Below, one piece after another: positions 25,896 to 34,585 of a DNA stretch of 34,585 nt. A program made the translations under genes and the position numbers. Each line of letters begins with the position of its first letter. Within the stretch, counting starts at the first letter, position 1. Below the pieces are notes generated by a model. It was not told the DNA's origin, ran no database searches, and was given only the letters and a program-made list of their open reading frames with translations. The stretch comes from BS150m-G50 sp964501185 [NCBI: uncultured Bacteroidia bacterium] (lineage in GTDB: Bacteria > CAIWAD01 > BS150m-G50): NCBI GenBank assembly GCA_964501185.1, contig CAZCRT010000033.1, positions 1 to 34,585 on the forward strand, written 5' to 3'.

Positions 25896-26504
25896 CTACC
25901 TGAAAAAGCGATAATGCCCAGTTACGGGGAAGTCGAACAGCATCGCTTCCAGTTCCGGTCCGCGGCCGATATTATGTGCTATCAGCGGTCCGGAACCATT
26001 ATGATCCAGGCTGTCCACAACGATACCGATGTGGGGTTGGAATCCATGCAGCAACCAGGTGACAAGATCTCCCGGCAGGTAATCTGACTGGTTGTCGGAA
26101 ACCGGTAGCTCTGCCCCCTGCCTCCGCAGATATGTCTGCAGGTTTGGTACCCGGCGGTGGTCGATGTTTCGATCAGGCCTGCTCAACCCCCAGTCGACCG
26201 GGTAATCCTGAAATGAATTCGACATATCCTGGTGAATCTCCTGCTGCAGATCGATCCCGATAACACGATAGCACCTGATTATCAGATCGGTACAGACACC
26301 CAGGCTATCCGGGATATCACCACCAGGATAGTCGAGCTGCCGGTAAGCAGGATCATAGACCACCTCATGGGACGTTCGCTCGATAGCAGCATCAATCAGC
26401 AGGGCTACCGACTCTGGAAGCTGCGGCAGGGCAGTTGCTGCAGTAAATACAAACAGTAGCAGACAGAAGTGCTTCGGCAGCCAGCGGGGCTTCAGACTCT
26501 TCAC
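25896..26504 (-). CDS. DUF1287 (YijF-like) exported protein
   Basis: 202 residues starting at GTG overlapping the stop of the VOC gene (GTGA). The signal peptide ends near TALP. DUF1287 signatures: DYPGGDIPDSLGVCTDLIIR, WGLSRPDRNIDHRRVPNL, LPGDLVTWLL and PHIGIVV. The family fold resembles NlpC/P60-like cysteine hydrolases; here C (in GVCTD) and H (in PHIGIVV) would be the catalytic pair, by inference. A periplasmic function is likely; no substrate is known. Confidence 0.85.
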   Translation of the reverse strand: MKSLKPRWLPKHFCLLLFVFTAATALPQLPESVALLIDAAIERTSHEVVYDPAYRQLDYPGGDIPDSLGVCTDLIIRCYRVIGIDLQQEIHQDMSNSFQDYPVDWGLSRPDRNIDHRRVPNLQTYLRRQGAELPVSDNQSDYLPGDLVTWLLHGFQPHIGIVVDSLDHNGSGPLIAHNIGRGPELEAMLFDFPVTGHYRFFR

Positions 26505-26851
26505 TGTTCGAATTGAAGGATTTCCAGCAGATTACCGGAGCTGTCACGGCAGGCGATGAACTGGCCTGCCGGGAAATCCTGAGGCTGGTTGTGGACCAGA
26601 TCCACACCCTGTTGTTTTAATCTGCTGATTTCCTCAACCAGGTTTTCCACCTGGATTGCCGGAACCACGCAGGGCTCACCCGGGTAGTCACCTTCCATAT
26701 GCTCCAGCAGGAGGACGATTCCTTCATTTTCCAACCGGATAATGCAATCGCTATACTTTTTCTCGATGCTGAAACCAAGCGAGTCAACATAGAGAGCCAG
26801 TGCTGATTGCATATCTTCAACATAGATACTGAGTACACAGATCTGACTCAT
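26501..26851 (-). CDS. VOC/glyoxalase-superfamily protein
   Basis: 116 residues, single VOC module: VLSIYVEDMQSALALYVDSL at the start, IVLLLEH mid-way, and CRDSSGNLLEILQF at the end, where the last Glu is the usual metal ligand. An AGGAGAT ribosome binding site precedes the ATG. Small VOC proteins act as dioxygenases, resistance proteins or isomerases; the substrate here is unknown. It is co-translated with the DUF1287 gene. Confidence 0.88.
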   Translation of the reverse strand: MSQICVLSIYVEDMQSALALYVDSLGFSIEKKYSDCIIRLENEGIVLLLEHMEGDYPGEPCVVPAIQVENLVEEISRLKQQGVDLVHNQPQDFPAGQFIACRDSSGNLLEILQFEQ

Positions 26852-27266
26852 GTAATCTCCTGTGAGGTGGCCCTGCCATATCTGGTCAGCATCCAGACTG
26901 AGGGCTGCTCAGGTACAGATTTCAATGGCATTGTAGCAGTAAATCATCGTTCAGAGAAACTAGGACATAGCTGCGTCAAATAAAACTGTAAAATATCCTG
27001 ATGGCCTGACCGACAGGAGTGCTCTTTCTCAAGTTGCAGCAGACCGTACGATAGACAATTTATCCTCAATGCCTGCCCACTAACTGCCGAAATAGAATAA
27101 CAGTTCATGCAATCCGGATCCGTGGTGATTTCCAACGGGAGGAACTTTCTTTTTCGAAAGCAATTCCGAATGGACTCTGGATTCTTTGTTGGGTATTTTT
27201 AACAGTTGCCCAACTGACATAGTGACCATTAATGAACATTTACCGATAACCTGAAAAGGGGATTTT
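26852..27266. other. Divergent intergenic region before the C25-type gene
   Basis: 415 bases without a supported gene. It holds a dyad CAGTTG-CC-CAACTG at 27203-27216 and an AAGGGG ribosome binding site at about 27256-27261 for the large plus-strand gene. I see no RNA gene or repeat family member. Confidence 0.5.
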
Positions 27267-30200
27267 ATGTCTATTCGAAAGAGTGCTGTTACGTTGTTTC
27301 TGCTGCTGTTCTCACTGGGACAGGCATTTGCTACGATCGAACTCAATCTTCAACATTCCGATCAGCAGGGTTGTGCGATCAACCTGGAACTGACTGAAAT
27401 GGAACTGGAAAATGTTGACTACGAAGGAACGATCTATCAGCGTCTACCACAGTCAGGCCTTACAGCGGTTGCGGATATCGGTCAGGCAGAACTCAATGCC
27501 ATGACTTTCTCGCTTGAGATTCCGGCAACCGCGGATGTGCTGTTTGACTTCAGCAGCCAGATCATTGAAATCAGTGATGTCACTCTCTGGCCACAGCAGC
27601 TGGCAGAATTCAATATGGACAAACCGGAAAACTGGCAGATTGACAGTGATTATTACGCTACTGACCAGTTTCTGCCGCAGAATATGGTGCAGGTTTCTGA
27701 TCCTGCCATCATGCGGGACCACCGCCTGGTTCAGGTCAGTGTAGTGCCTTTTCAGTATAATCCCGCTCAGCGTGTATTGCGTATTCACACCGAGTTGCTG
27801 GTTGATTTCAACTTCAGCGGAGAAAACACAATCAACCAGCTTACCCGTCAGCTGCCTCCAAGCCGGAGCTTCGACAACATGCTGGCCGGGGGTGTGATCA
27901 ACCGCGATGCCTGGGTAGAAGCACAACGGGACGGTGGCAACTACGGTCTGGAACCGATTCTATACATATTCAACAGTAGTGCTTTGGCCTATTTACAGCC
28001 GCTTCTGGATTGGAAACAGGAGAAAGGGCATATTGTTTATACTGCTACTCAGAGCAATATGTCACTCACAAATACTGGATCGGTCAAACAGTATATCCAG
28101 GACGCTTTCGATGACTGGAATGTGCCCCCCGTACATGTAGTACTGGTTGGTGATCCCAGCAGTTGTAGTTTTGGAACCGTAGCAGCCTCCAACAGTACCG
28201 GTGATCATGACTATGCCTGCGTGGCTGGCGGCGATATCCTGGGTGATCTCTTTGTGGGTCGCCTGTCGGTCGATGGAGCTTCACAGCTACAGAATGTTAT
28301 CAACAAGCAACTGAGTTACGAACGCACTCCCTATTACAGCAATCTGAACTGGTTTGACAGCGCTCATCTGGTCGCGGACAGCAACTCCGGCTCCGGCTGG
28401 TCGACCGCTTTCATCAGCGAGAATATCCGTAACCTGCTGGAAACGGATGGTTTCGGAAATGTTACCGACTGCTACGCCCACGAAGGGTGCACAAACGAGG
28501 TGACCTCCATTGCGAACGCTTTCAACAACGGGATTCTCTACTTCAACTATCGCGGTTATCAATACATGAACGGCTGGGACAACAATCACAGCAATAATCT
28601 CAACAATAACCTGATGGTTCCCTTTGTGGTCAACATCACCTGCAATACCGGTGACTTCGTCAACAACACCGGGCTCACCGAGGGCTTCTACCGGGCTGGG
28701 ACCCTGGCTTCACCCAGAGGAGCTGTCGCCGCTGTTGGAACCGCTACTTCCGGAACCAACACCCGCTGCAACAACGTGGTCGATGTCGGTATTTTCGGTG
28801 GTATCTTCAACCATGGCTTGACCAGCGCGGGCGCGGCGCTGTTCAACGGCAAGTATGAACTCTGGCAATCCTACCAGGAGGTTGCCTCAAATCTGGTAAA
28901 CAACTTCTCCTGGTGGAATAACCTGATGGGTGATGCCAGTCTGCAGCTCTGGACAGGAATACCAGAGCAGATTGTTGTGACTCATGAATCGACCATCCCG
29001 GCCGCAGCTACCGCTCTACCGGTAACAGTCACCCAGGGTGGGACACCACTGGCAAATGCCCGTGTATGTATCTATCAGGACGGCGGTCTTCAGGTTCGTG
29101 CGCTGACCGCTGCCGATGGCACTATTGTTCTGCCACTGGAGCAACAGCTGACTGCCGGTAGCGCAACCCTGACAGTCTCAGGGGTGAACATTTATCCCTA
29201 TCAGGGATCTGTAACTGTCAGTAGCGAGAATGTTTATCTGGATGTCAACTCTGTCGCTTTCACCGATGACAATGAAGATGGTATTCCCAATCCCGGTGAG
29301 AGCATTTCAATGCTGGTTCAATTGCGCAACCTGGGTACAAGCCAGACAGCTAACTCCATCAACGCCGTAATGAGCAGCCTTGATGAGCGAATAACCATTC
29401 AGAATGGTTACTCCAGCTATCCCAACGCAGGCCCGGGTGATTATGTTTCCTCCAATACTTTCTATGAGTTCAGCATCGACCCGGCCGTAGGCCCTGAAAC
29501 CGGTTTCAGTATTGATCTGTTGCTTGAGATAAGTTGCAACGCTGGAGACTTCACCGGTGTGATACATCTGGATCTGGAGCAACCACGCCTGCAGTTGACT
29601 TCTATCGAAGCTGATCCCTATGGCAACGGCCTGATCAGCCAGGGTGAGAGTGGTGATCTTCTGGTGACGATTAACAACAACGGCAATATTGTAACCGGTG
29701 CCTGTTCAGCAACCCTGACCAGCAGCGATCCCTTTGTCACAGTGATCGACGGCAGTACCAGTTTTAACAGTATCGCTGTTGACGGTAATGGCACCAACAC
29801 CACACCTTTTGTAATACAACCTGCCAGTGATGCTTTCAGCGGCCAGATGATTCCGTTCACACTGACGCTGACCAATGGTGACGGAATACAATTGCAGCAG
29901 GAGCTTGAGGTTGAAGTTGATAATGTAGAGGACTGGGATCCACTGGGTCCGGTGGCCGGCTACTATTGTTTTGATAACAGCGATGAGTTTTACACTAATC
30001 ATCCAACTTACAACTGGGTGGAGATTTCAAGCAGTGGTACTGTGATTCCGCTGACAGATAACGGTGATGAAGAGGACGATTCCTATGTGCTTACATTACC
30101 ATTTGCATTCAACTACTTTGATGAGACTTACTCCCAGCTGACGGTCTGTTCCAACGGCTGGCTGGCAATGGGGGATCAGGATAACCAGGTTAGCTTCCGC

Positions 30201-31871
30201 AACTATCCTATTCCCACATCAATCGGCCCCGCTGCGATGATTGCCCCGTTCTGGGACGACTTGCGGGTATCAGTCAGCGGCAATACGGGTCGGGTTTACT
30301 ACCTGTATGATGCCGCGAATCATCGTTTCATCATAGAATGGTACCAGCTGATTCAAGTTGGTTCCGGTTCGCCTACCGAGACTTTCCAGGTTATTCTCTA
30401 CGATCAGGATTATCATGATGGTAACAATGGTGATATTCTGTTCCAGTACTACGATGTAACCAACAATGTCAATTCCTACACCGATAACCACTACTCTACA
30501 GTTGGTATCGAATCACCAGATGAAATGGCTGGTATCGAGTACAGCTACTGGAATGCATATCCGGCTGGGGCACCACCGCTGCAAAGCGGCCTGGCACTTC
30601 TCTTCACCCAAAGGAGAGGGGAATATGACACAAATGATTTCACTGGCCCGGTGATAAACCACACACCCTCTTCCTTCCAGTCAGGGCAGGACGCTTATCC
30701 GATCCAGGCAACCATTACCGATATGTCGAATGTATCTGAAGCATCCATTTTCTGGTCTCTAAACCAGTCCAGCTGGGAAGAAGAGGCGATGAGTGAACAG
30801 GGTGCAGATCTCTGGCAGGGCATTATTCCGGGTCATGCCAACGGCACTGTTATCTTTTACTATCTGCATGCAGTGGATGGTTCAATGCAGGCCAACGAGT
30901 CGAATTCACCAGTATACTCGTTCGAAGTTGTCGACGGTGGACCTCCTTCTGGCCCGGACAGCTACGGTTATTACATCAGCGACTGGCTCGATATTGATCG
31001 TGTCACCTATGGTTGGTTTGATATCAGTGGTTCCGGGACACCGTTGAACCTTGGTGATGACAGCGGCGCTAATGTCAGCCTGCCGTTCAATTTCATCTTC
31101 TACGGGCAGAGTCGTACCAGCGTCTGGATCTGTTCAAACGGCTTCATCCAGTTTGGTGATTCCGACAACACTTACTCCAACCAGCCATTACCACAGAGCA
31201 GTATGGGGCACATGCTGGCACCTTTCTGGCGCGATCTTAATCCCTCAACCGGTGGTCAGGTCTATTATCAGAGCCTGCCGGAACAGCACATTTTTGTGAT
31301 CTCCTGGATTGATGTGCCCTATTACCCCAGTACTGGTTCTAACACTTTCCAGATAGTTCTCTATGATCAGGATTACTACGGTTCGGTGACCGGTGACGGG
31401 CACATTGTTTGCCAGTATAACAGTACCAATGGGTATGACAGTTGCACAATCGGTGTGCAGAACGGCAGTACCGCGGTTCAGTATGTTTATAACAACAGCT
31501 ATGACAGTGATGCCCTGCCACTGAGCAACAGCACAGCTCTGCATGTTACAACAGGCAGCGAAGGTGTCAGCCCCGTGGATGACCTTACAATTCTGCTGCA
31601 GGGGGATAATATGTTCCTCGATTGGTCTGCCACTTCCGGTGCGCAGTTGTACAGGGTCTATCGCAGCGACAGTCCCTATGGTAGTTTCTCCCAGTTGGCT
31701 GAGACCACGGATACAAACTGGCTCCATACAGATGGCGCTGGTGATGGGACAGGTTTCTACCGGGTAACAGCTGTAGGCGGATTCAGGCAGGGATTGCAGT
31801 TGCAGTACGATCCTGATTCCGAGCAGCCACGCGAGGTGCCGGTACTCTGGCGGAACAGCTCAGTGAAATAG
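27267..31871 (+). CDS. Giant C25 (gingipain)-type secreted protein with nidogen-like repeats
   Basis: 1534 residues. The signal peptide ends near GQAFA. Residues about 20-190 look like a C25 propeptide; 225-560 are the peptidase fold (LEPILYIFNSSALAYLQPLL, VVLVGDPSSC, GDLFVGRLSV). C459 in VNITCNTGDF matches the gingipain catalytic Cys, but the usual His position (in G-H-G) reads RGY431QYMNGW. Residues about 570-880 are beta-sandwich/CARDB-like repeats with a calcium-type loop TDDNEDGIPNPGE. Two related modules follow, at about 905-1115 and 1230-1425 (CSNGWLAMGDQDN and CSNGFIQFGDSDN; FQVILYDQDYHDG and FQIVLYDQDYYGS), then an Fn3-like end. No T9SS sorting domain is visible at the C-terminus. 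Secreted; activity uncertain. Confidence 0.85.
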   Translation: MSIRKSAVTLFLLLFSLGQAFATIELNLQHSDQQGCAINLELTEMELENVDYEGTIYQRLPQSGLTAVADIGQAELNAMTFSLEIPATADVLFDFSSQIIEISDVTLWPQQLAEFNMDKPENWQIDSDYYATDQFLPQNMVQVSDPAIMRDHRLVQVSVVPFQYNPAQRVLRIHTELLVDFNFSGENTINQLTRQLPPSRSFDNMLAGGVINRDAWVEAQRDGGNYGLEPILYIFNSSALAYLQPLLDWKQEKGHIVYTATQSNMSLTNTGSVKQYIQDAFDDWNVPPVHVVLVGDPSSCSFGTVAASNSTGDHDYACVAGGDILGDLFVGRLSVDGASQLQNVINKQLSYERTPYYSNLNWFDSAHLVADSNSGSGWSTAFISENIRNLLETDGFGNVTDCYAHEGCTNEVTSIANAFNNGILYFNYRGYQYMNGWDNNHSNNLNNNLMVPFVVNITCNTGDFVNNTGLTEGFYRAGTLASPRGAVAAVGTATSGTNTRCNNVVDVGIFGGIFNHGLTSAGAALFNGKYELWQSYQEVASNLVNNFSWWNNLMGDASLQLWTGIPEQIVVTHESTIPAAATALPVTVTQGGTPLANARVCIYQDGGLQVRALTAADGTIVLPLEQQLTAGSATLTVSGVNIYPYQGSVTVSSENVYLDVNSVAFTDDNEDGIPNPGESISMLVQLRNLGTSQTANSINAVMSSLDERITIQNGYSSYPNAGPGDYVSSNTFYEFSIDPAVGPETGFSIDLLLEISCNAGDFTGVIHLDLEQPRLQLTSIEADPYGNGLISQGESGDLLVTINNNGNIVTGACSATLTSSDPFVTVIDGSTSFNSIAVDGNGTNTTPFVIQPASDAFSGQMIPFTLTLTNGDGIQLQQELEVEVDNVEDWDPLGPVAGYYCFDNSDEFYTNHPTYNWVEISSSGTVIPLTDNGDEEDDSYVLTLPFAFNYFDETYSQLTVCSNGWLAMGDQDNQVSFRNYPIPTSIGPAAMIAPFWDDLRVSVSGNTGRVYYLYDAANHRFIIEWYQLIQVGSGSPTETFQVILYDQDYHDGNNGDILFQYYDVTNNVNSYTDNHYSTVGIESPDEMAGIEYSYWNAYPAGAPPLQSGLALLFTQRRGEYDTNDFTGPVINHTPSSFQSGQDAYPIQATITDMSNVSEASIFWSLNQSSWEEEAMSEQGADLWQGIIPGHANGTVIFYYLHAVDGSMQANESNSPVYSFEVVDGGPPSGPDSYGYYISDWLDIDRVTYGWFDISGSGTPLNLGDDSGANVSLPFNFIFYGQSRTSVWICSNGFIQFGDSDNTYSNQPLPQSSMGHMLAPFWRDLNPSTGGQVYYQSLPEQHIFVISWIDVPYYPSTGSNTFQIVLYDQDYYGSVTGDGHIVCQYNSTNGYDSCTIGVQNGSTAVQYVYNNSYDSDALPLSNSTALHVTTGSEGVSPVDDLTILLQGDNMFLDWSATSGAQLYRVYRSDSPYGSFSQLAETTDTNWLHTDGAGDGTGFYRVTAVGGFRQGLQLQYDPDSEQPREVPVLWRNSSVK

Positions 31872-31880
31872 AAACAGGAA

Positions 31881-32149
31881 TCACACGGAGGCACGGAGTT
31901 ACTGAGACACAGAGAAGAACAAAATAAGTATTATGGTTGGGTAGTAGTGCACGCGAACAGTACCGGATCAGCTAGATAATATTAGTTGCTGACGATACAA
32001 TGAGCATTAGTGAGTTCGTTAGTTAACCCGGGTATACTAACTGAGCACTGTTCGCAATGTGAAGTGTTTGTACAACGCTACTCATCGCAATAAAATCTTC
32101 TTTGTCTTATTTCTTCTCAGTGCCTTTGTTTCTCGGTGTCTCCGTGTGA
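31881..32149. mobile_element. MITE-like inverted-repeat element (CACGGAG family)
   Basis: The left end (31881-31928, TCACACGGAGGCACGGAG and onwards to AAAATAAG) and the complement of the right end (32106-32149, TCACACGGAGACACCGAG and onwards to AAATAAG) form an imperfect inverted repeat of about 44-48 bases, built of degenerate CAC-GAG units. About 177 bases without a gene lie between. The right end supplies the last 14 codons and the stop of the symporter gene. A lone end of the same family lies at 125-143. Confidence 0.75.
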
Positions 32150-33525
32150 GTTCTTCTTCCCCCCACGCTGAAAAGAATGACCGATACCAGCAGTCCCGGA
32201 TAAATCGGTTCTATCCCCATCGGGTACACCGGCCAGCCACTGACAGTGTGCCACAAACCCCAGGCAAACCAGCCACCGGAGGCGATTGCCGCTCCCAGCA
32301 TTGATCTGAACACAATCTGCTGCGAACGCCTCAGCAGTGGGAAATAGGTGGACAACAGCGGCAGCAGCAGCACCGGAATACACAACTGTCCTATCGTCAG
32401 CCACATTTGTATCACACTTTCCGTGTAGTAGATCAACAGCAGGCTGAAGAGGACCGTCCAGAGCAGTCCACGGCGTGTGCGTCGCCTGATTCCGTCCAGA
32501 GTATCACCACTCTGGAAGTCGACTGCGATTGTCAGGGCGGACAGAAAGGCATAACTGTCGAGAGTTGACATGATGGTGGCCAGTAGTGCAGCGAAAAACA
32601 CGCCCTGCATCAGCACCGGCAGAAACTGCTGAGCCAGCAGGGGATAACTGAGTGTGGGATCAATACCGGCCGGCAGCAGGGCACGAGCGTAGAGGCCTGT
32701 TGCCGTGGTCATGAAGTCGAATACAAACCAGAACAGGATGGAGATGATCAGACCCCGTTTCGCGGTTTCCGGACGTTCTACCGCACTCACCCGTTGATAA
32801 AACGAGGGGTCAACAAGCGTCCAGAGTGCAATAAATCCCCAGATCAGCACTTCCCGCCAGGAGAGTGTGCCGGGGATTGACAGCAGTTCTGCCGGTACCT
32901 GTGAGCGAATGAATTCCAGTCCGCCGAACTGCTGGTAGAGTGTGCCCAGCAGGATTGCAAAACCGGCGAACATCATGAAGAACTGCAGCATGTCAGTAAC
33001 GACTACCGCCTTGAATCCACCCCGCCAGACATAGAACACCGTAACCAGCAGTGTGATCAGCAGCGCCAGCGAGAACCCGATACCAAAACTGAGTGACAGT
33101 AGTTTGGCCATCATCAGCAGGTAAGGGGCAGGAGTCACCAGGATGAAAACAAACAGGGAACTGAATTTTCCTGCTGCCGGGCCATAATATGTGGAAAGAC
33201 GCCCCGGAATTGTCAACTCCCTGCCACGGCGGACGCGCCCGGCCAGCAGGAGCGCGTAGAGCAGTGCGAAGGCATAGTAGAAACCACCGAGCGCCAGCCA
33301 GTTCACCAGGCCGTAGTTATAGGAAAACTCCCCGACACCCAGTATACCACCATACCAGGTGGAGACCAGAGTGGCGATGAAGAACGGAAGAGTCAGGCGG
33401 CGGGATGCGAGCAGATAGTTGTCAGCAGATTGCTGTTCACCGGTCCGCCGCAGCCCCAGCCAGATCGCCAGCAGGAAATAACCTGCTATTACCAGCAGGG
33501 CAGGAAGCGCCAGAGGTTCATTCAT
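32107..33525 (-). CDS. Sodium:solute symporter (SSS family), tail derived from a repeat
   Basis: 472 residues with about 12-13 hydrophobic segments. SSS-family features: GLRRTGEQQSADNYLLASRR near the N-terminus, STWYGGILGVGEFSYNYG, YGPAAGKFSS and the later FFAALLATIMSTLDSYAFL sodium-site helix. Substrate unknown. It overlaps the thiamine pyrophosphokinase gene by 4 bases (ATGA), so a thiamine-related substrate is a reasonable guess. The last residues, THTETPRNKGTEKK, are translated from the repeat element at 31881-32149, so the original C-terminus was replaced or extended. Confidence 0.85.
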   Translation of the reverse strand: MNEPLALPALLVIAGYFLLAIWLGLRRTGEQQSADNYLLASRRLTLPFFIATLVSTWYGGILGVGEFSYNYGLVNWLALGGFYYAFALLYALLLAGRVRRGRELTIPGRLSTYYGPAAGKFSSLFVFILVTPAPYLLMMAKLLSLSFGIGFSLALLITLLVTVFYVWRGGFKAVVVTDMLQFFMMFAGFAILLGTLYQQFGGLEFIRSQVPAELLSIPGTLSWREVLIWGFIALWTLVDPSFYQRVSAVERPETAKRGLIISILFWFVFDFMTTATGLYARALLPAGIDPTLSYPLLAQQFLPVLMQGVFFAALLATIMSTLDSYAFLSALTIAVDFQSGDTLDGIRRRTRRGLLWTVLFSLLLIYYTESVIQMWLTIGQLCIPVLLLPLLSTYFPLLRRSQQIVFRSMLGAAIASGGWFAWGLWHTVSGWPVYPMGIEPIYPGLLVSVILFSVGGRRTHTETPRNKGTEKK

Positions 33526-34193
33526 TCAGTGCCCGGTTCAGTAATGATCAGAAAGAGATCGCGATTGTGTACTGTGACTGATACCGTTTGCTCAACACAG
33601 CGATTGGAGACACCCCGGGTACCTGGAAGTAACAGGAGGTTGTCAGCCGGGTACCGGGTTCCACGCAATGTGACACGGGCACCCTCGCTGGAAAATGTTA
33701 CAAGCGAGAGGAAAGCCGCAGCGGGAGTGGCAAAGCTGTACTCACCGGGACGCAGGTGGTGAATAATCTCATCATCATCCAGCAGTGTGATGGAGCGGGG
33801 GAAGTCGTTAATCCGGGCTGTAGCCAGGATGCTGAGCAGGTGATCCGTACGGCCGCCGCGATATCCCAGCAGGGTTACATGATCTGCTCCCATCAATGTT
33901 GCTTCCTCAAGCCCTTTGGTAAGATCGCTGCCATTCTGATCGGGGTTTTCTTTGACCAGAGTACGTTCACGCATCAGTTGCAGCCCATCGGCAGAAATTG
34001 AATCGAGATCTCCGGTCAGCAGATCAGGTATAAGATCGGCCTGCAGGCAGTAATCACCCGCACCATCTGCTGCAATAACAGCCTGTACAGGTACAGGATG
34101 GTCCAGGTACAGGTTGAACGATCTCTGCCGGAGTTTGGCCATAAGTTCATTCGATGGCGGATATCCCGCCAGAATCAATGCAACGGTTTCCAT
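33522..34193 (-). CDS. thiN: Thiamine pyrophosphokinase
   Basis: 223 residues, a normal length. Signatures: VIAADGAGDYC, PDLLTGDLDSI (nucleotide/Mg site), ENPDQNGSDLTKGLEEA, LLGYRGGRTDHLL, and RGVSNRC near the C-terminus for thiamine binding. It makes thiamine pyrophosphate from thiamine and ATP, in the cytoplasm. AGAGGA precedes the ATG. I found no TPP riboswitch in the 390 bases upstream. It is first in a two-gene unit with the symporter. Confidence 0.92.
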   Translation of the reverse strand: METVALILAGYPPSNELMAKLRQRSFNLYLDHPVPVQAVIAADGAGDYCLQADLIPDLLTGDLDSISADGLQLMRERTLVKENPDQNGSDLTKGLEEATLMGADHVTLLGYRGGRTDHLLSILATARINDFPRSITLLDDDEIIHHLRPGEYSFATPAAAFLSLVTFSSEGARVTLRGTRYPADNLLLLPGTRGVSNRCVEQTVSVTVHNRDLFLIITEPGTE

Positions 34194-34286
34194 CTATCAC
34201 TTCCTCTGTTTTCAAATAGAAGATAAAAGGTTTCTCGCTACTTCGTATAGATAATCGAGCTCTATTACATTTCCATTTCCCAAAAT

Positions 34287-34507
34287 GTCATTCCCGCGAA
34301 GGCGGGAATCCAGAAGTAGTCACATCATGAAAATCCTGTGTACAAACATAGTGGTCAACAAGAGAAACAGTACACAGGTTTGAAAAGTAATCTGATCATG
34401 CAGCTTGAAACAGATGTTGGCGGAATCGCCATATGCCATAGTAGCATCAACTGGTTTACATTTCCGCGAATGCTAAAGACCTGGATTCCCGCCTTCGCGG
34501 GAATGAC
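34287..34507. mobile_element. MITE-like element with 27-bp perfect inverted repeats
   Basis: The 27 bases at 34287-34313 (starting GTCATTCCCGCGAAGGCGGG) and those at 34481-34507 (ending GCGGGAATGAC) are exact reverse complements. Each end is itself a near palindrome (ATTCCCGC/GCGGGAAT). A degenerate third copy, TTCCGCGAATGC, lies at about 34461. The 167 internal bases carry no supported gene. It resembles the dRS3/NEMIS-type repeats widespread in bacteria. It sits upstream of the thiamine pyrophosphokinase gene; the remaining 78 bases to the window edge show nothing. Confidence 0.8.
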
Positions 34508-34585
34508 GTTCGTATTACGTTATGTGACATAGGGTTAATGTCAAATGTTGTGTATGGAGGCATTCCTAAGCTGCGAGTTTTTCCT

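Noticed and set aside
27203-27216. Palindrome CAGTTG-CC-CAACTG as an operator for the large C25-type gene
   Set aside because: It is short, has no second copy in the window and no linked regulator, so it is mentioned only in the intergenic entry.
31881-32149. CRISPR array suggested by repeated CAC-GAG units
   Set aside because: The units are about 8 bases, degenerate, without spacers of constant length, and arranged as two inverted ends.
34338-34532. Plus-strand ORF of 64 codons near the right edge
   Set aside because: It lies within the inverted-repeat element and its WIPAFAGMT stretch is the usual translation of that repeat, not a protein motif.
34194-34585. TPP riboswitch upstream of thiamine pyrophosphokinase
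   Set aside because: The conserved THI-box core (CUGAGA and the CUGAUCUGGAUAAUGCCAG-like segment) is absent on the minus strand.

Overview
The window looks like a chromosomal segment of an uncultivated bacterium of the FCB (Fibrobacteres-Chlorobi-Bacteroidetes) superphylum, such as the KSB1/Cloacimonadota/Zixibacteria neighbourhood. The phylum cannot be fixed from this sequence alone. The grounds are a type IX-secretion style C-terminal sorting domain (YPNPFNPST motif), a PorV/UPF0164-like outer-membrane protein, a DUF6029-like barrel, a very large gingipain-type (C25) protein, a bacterial XPB helicase, SelA/SelB, and many lipoproteins and signal peptides. Base composition is close to balanced.

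Layout. Positions 356-18655 form one long, tightly packed plus-strand block that ends at a strong terminator near 18781-18816. It holds two small unknown genes, an MtaD-like deaminase, a MutL-family ATPase paired with a barrel-sandwich/KOW protein, a NUDIX hydrolase, three envelope proteins and a TatD-like nuclease. Next comes a selenoprotein/redox cassette (9369-13620), and then selA, a TerB/J-domain gene, selB and a LysM protein. From 18848 to 26851 are short genes, mostly on the minus strand (two GNATs, XPB helicase, YjbQ, nitroreductase, LysE exporter, YciI, DUF1287, VOC). They are interrupted by a plus-strand TetR/membrane-protein pair that has its own palindromic operators. A 1534-residue C25-like protein occupies 27267-31871. 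The right end carries a sodium:solute symporter overlapping a thiamine pyrophosphokinase on the minus strand. Three different small inverted-repeat (MITE-like) elements lie at 25663-25890, 31881-32149 and 34287-34507, and one lone repeat end lies at 125-143.

Main discovery. What looks like two ORFs (ending at 10511 and resuming at about 10530) is one 484-codon gene interrupted by an in-frame TGA at 10509-10511. This TGA sits exactly at the first Cys of a TlpA-type thioredoxin motif, giving Sec-Pro-His-Cys, and a bSECIS-like hairpin follows at 10516-10549. The product is predicted to be a selenocysteine-containing lipoprotein: lipobox Cys22, several PEGA-like beta domains, then a thioredoxin domain. 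It is encoded directly upstream of a Cys-rich T9SS-sorted protein, a conventional CAPC TlpA protein, a DUF6029-like outer-membrane barrel whose only apparent mature cysteines are a C-X4-C pair, and then selA and selB. Gene order, overlaps and matched cysteine pairs suggest an envelope thiol-redox relay co-transcribed with part of its own selenocysteine-insertion machinery. The redox chemistry and the order of electron flow are inference.
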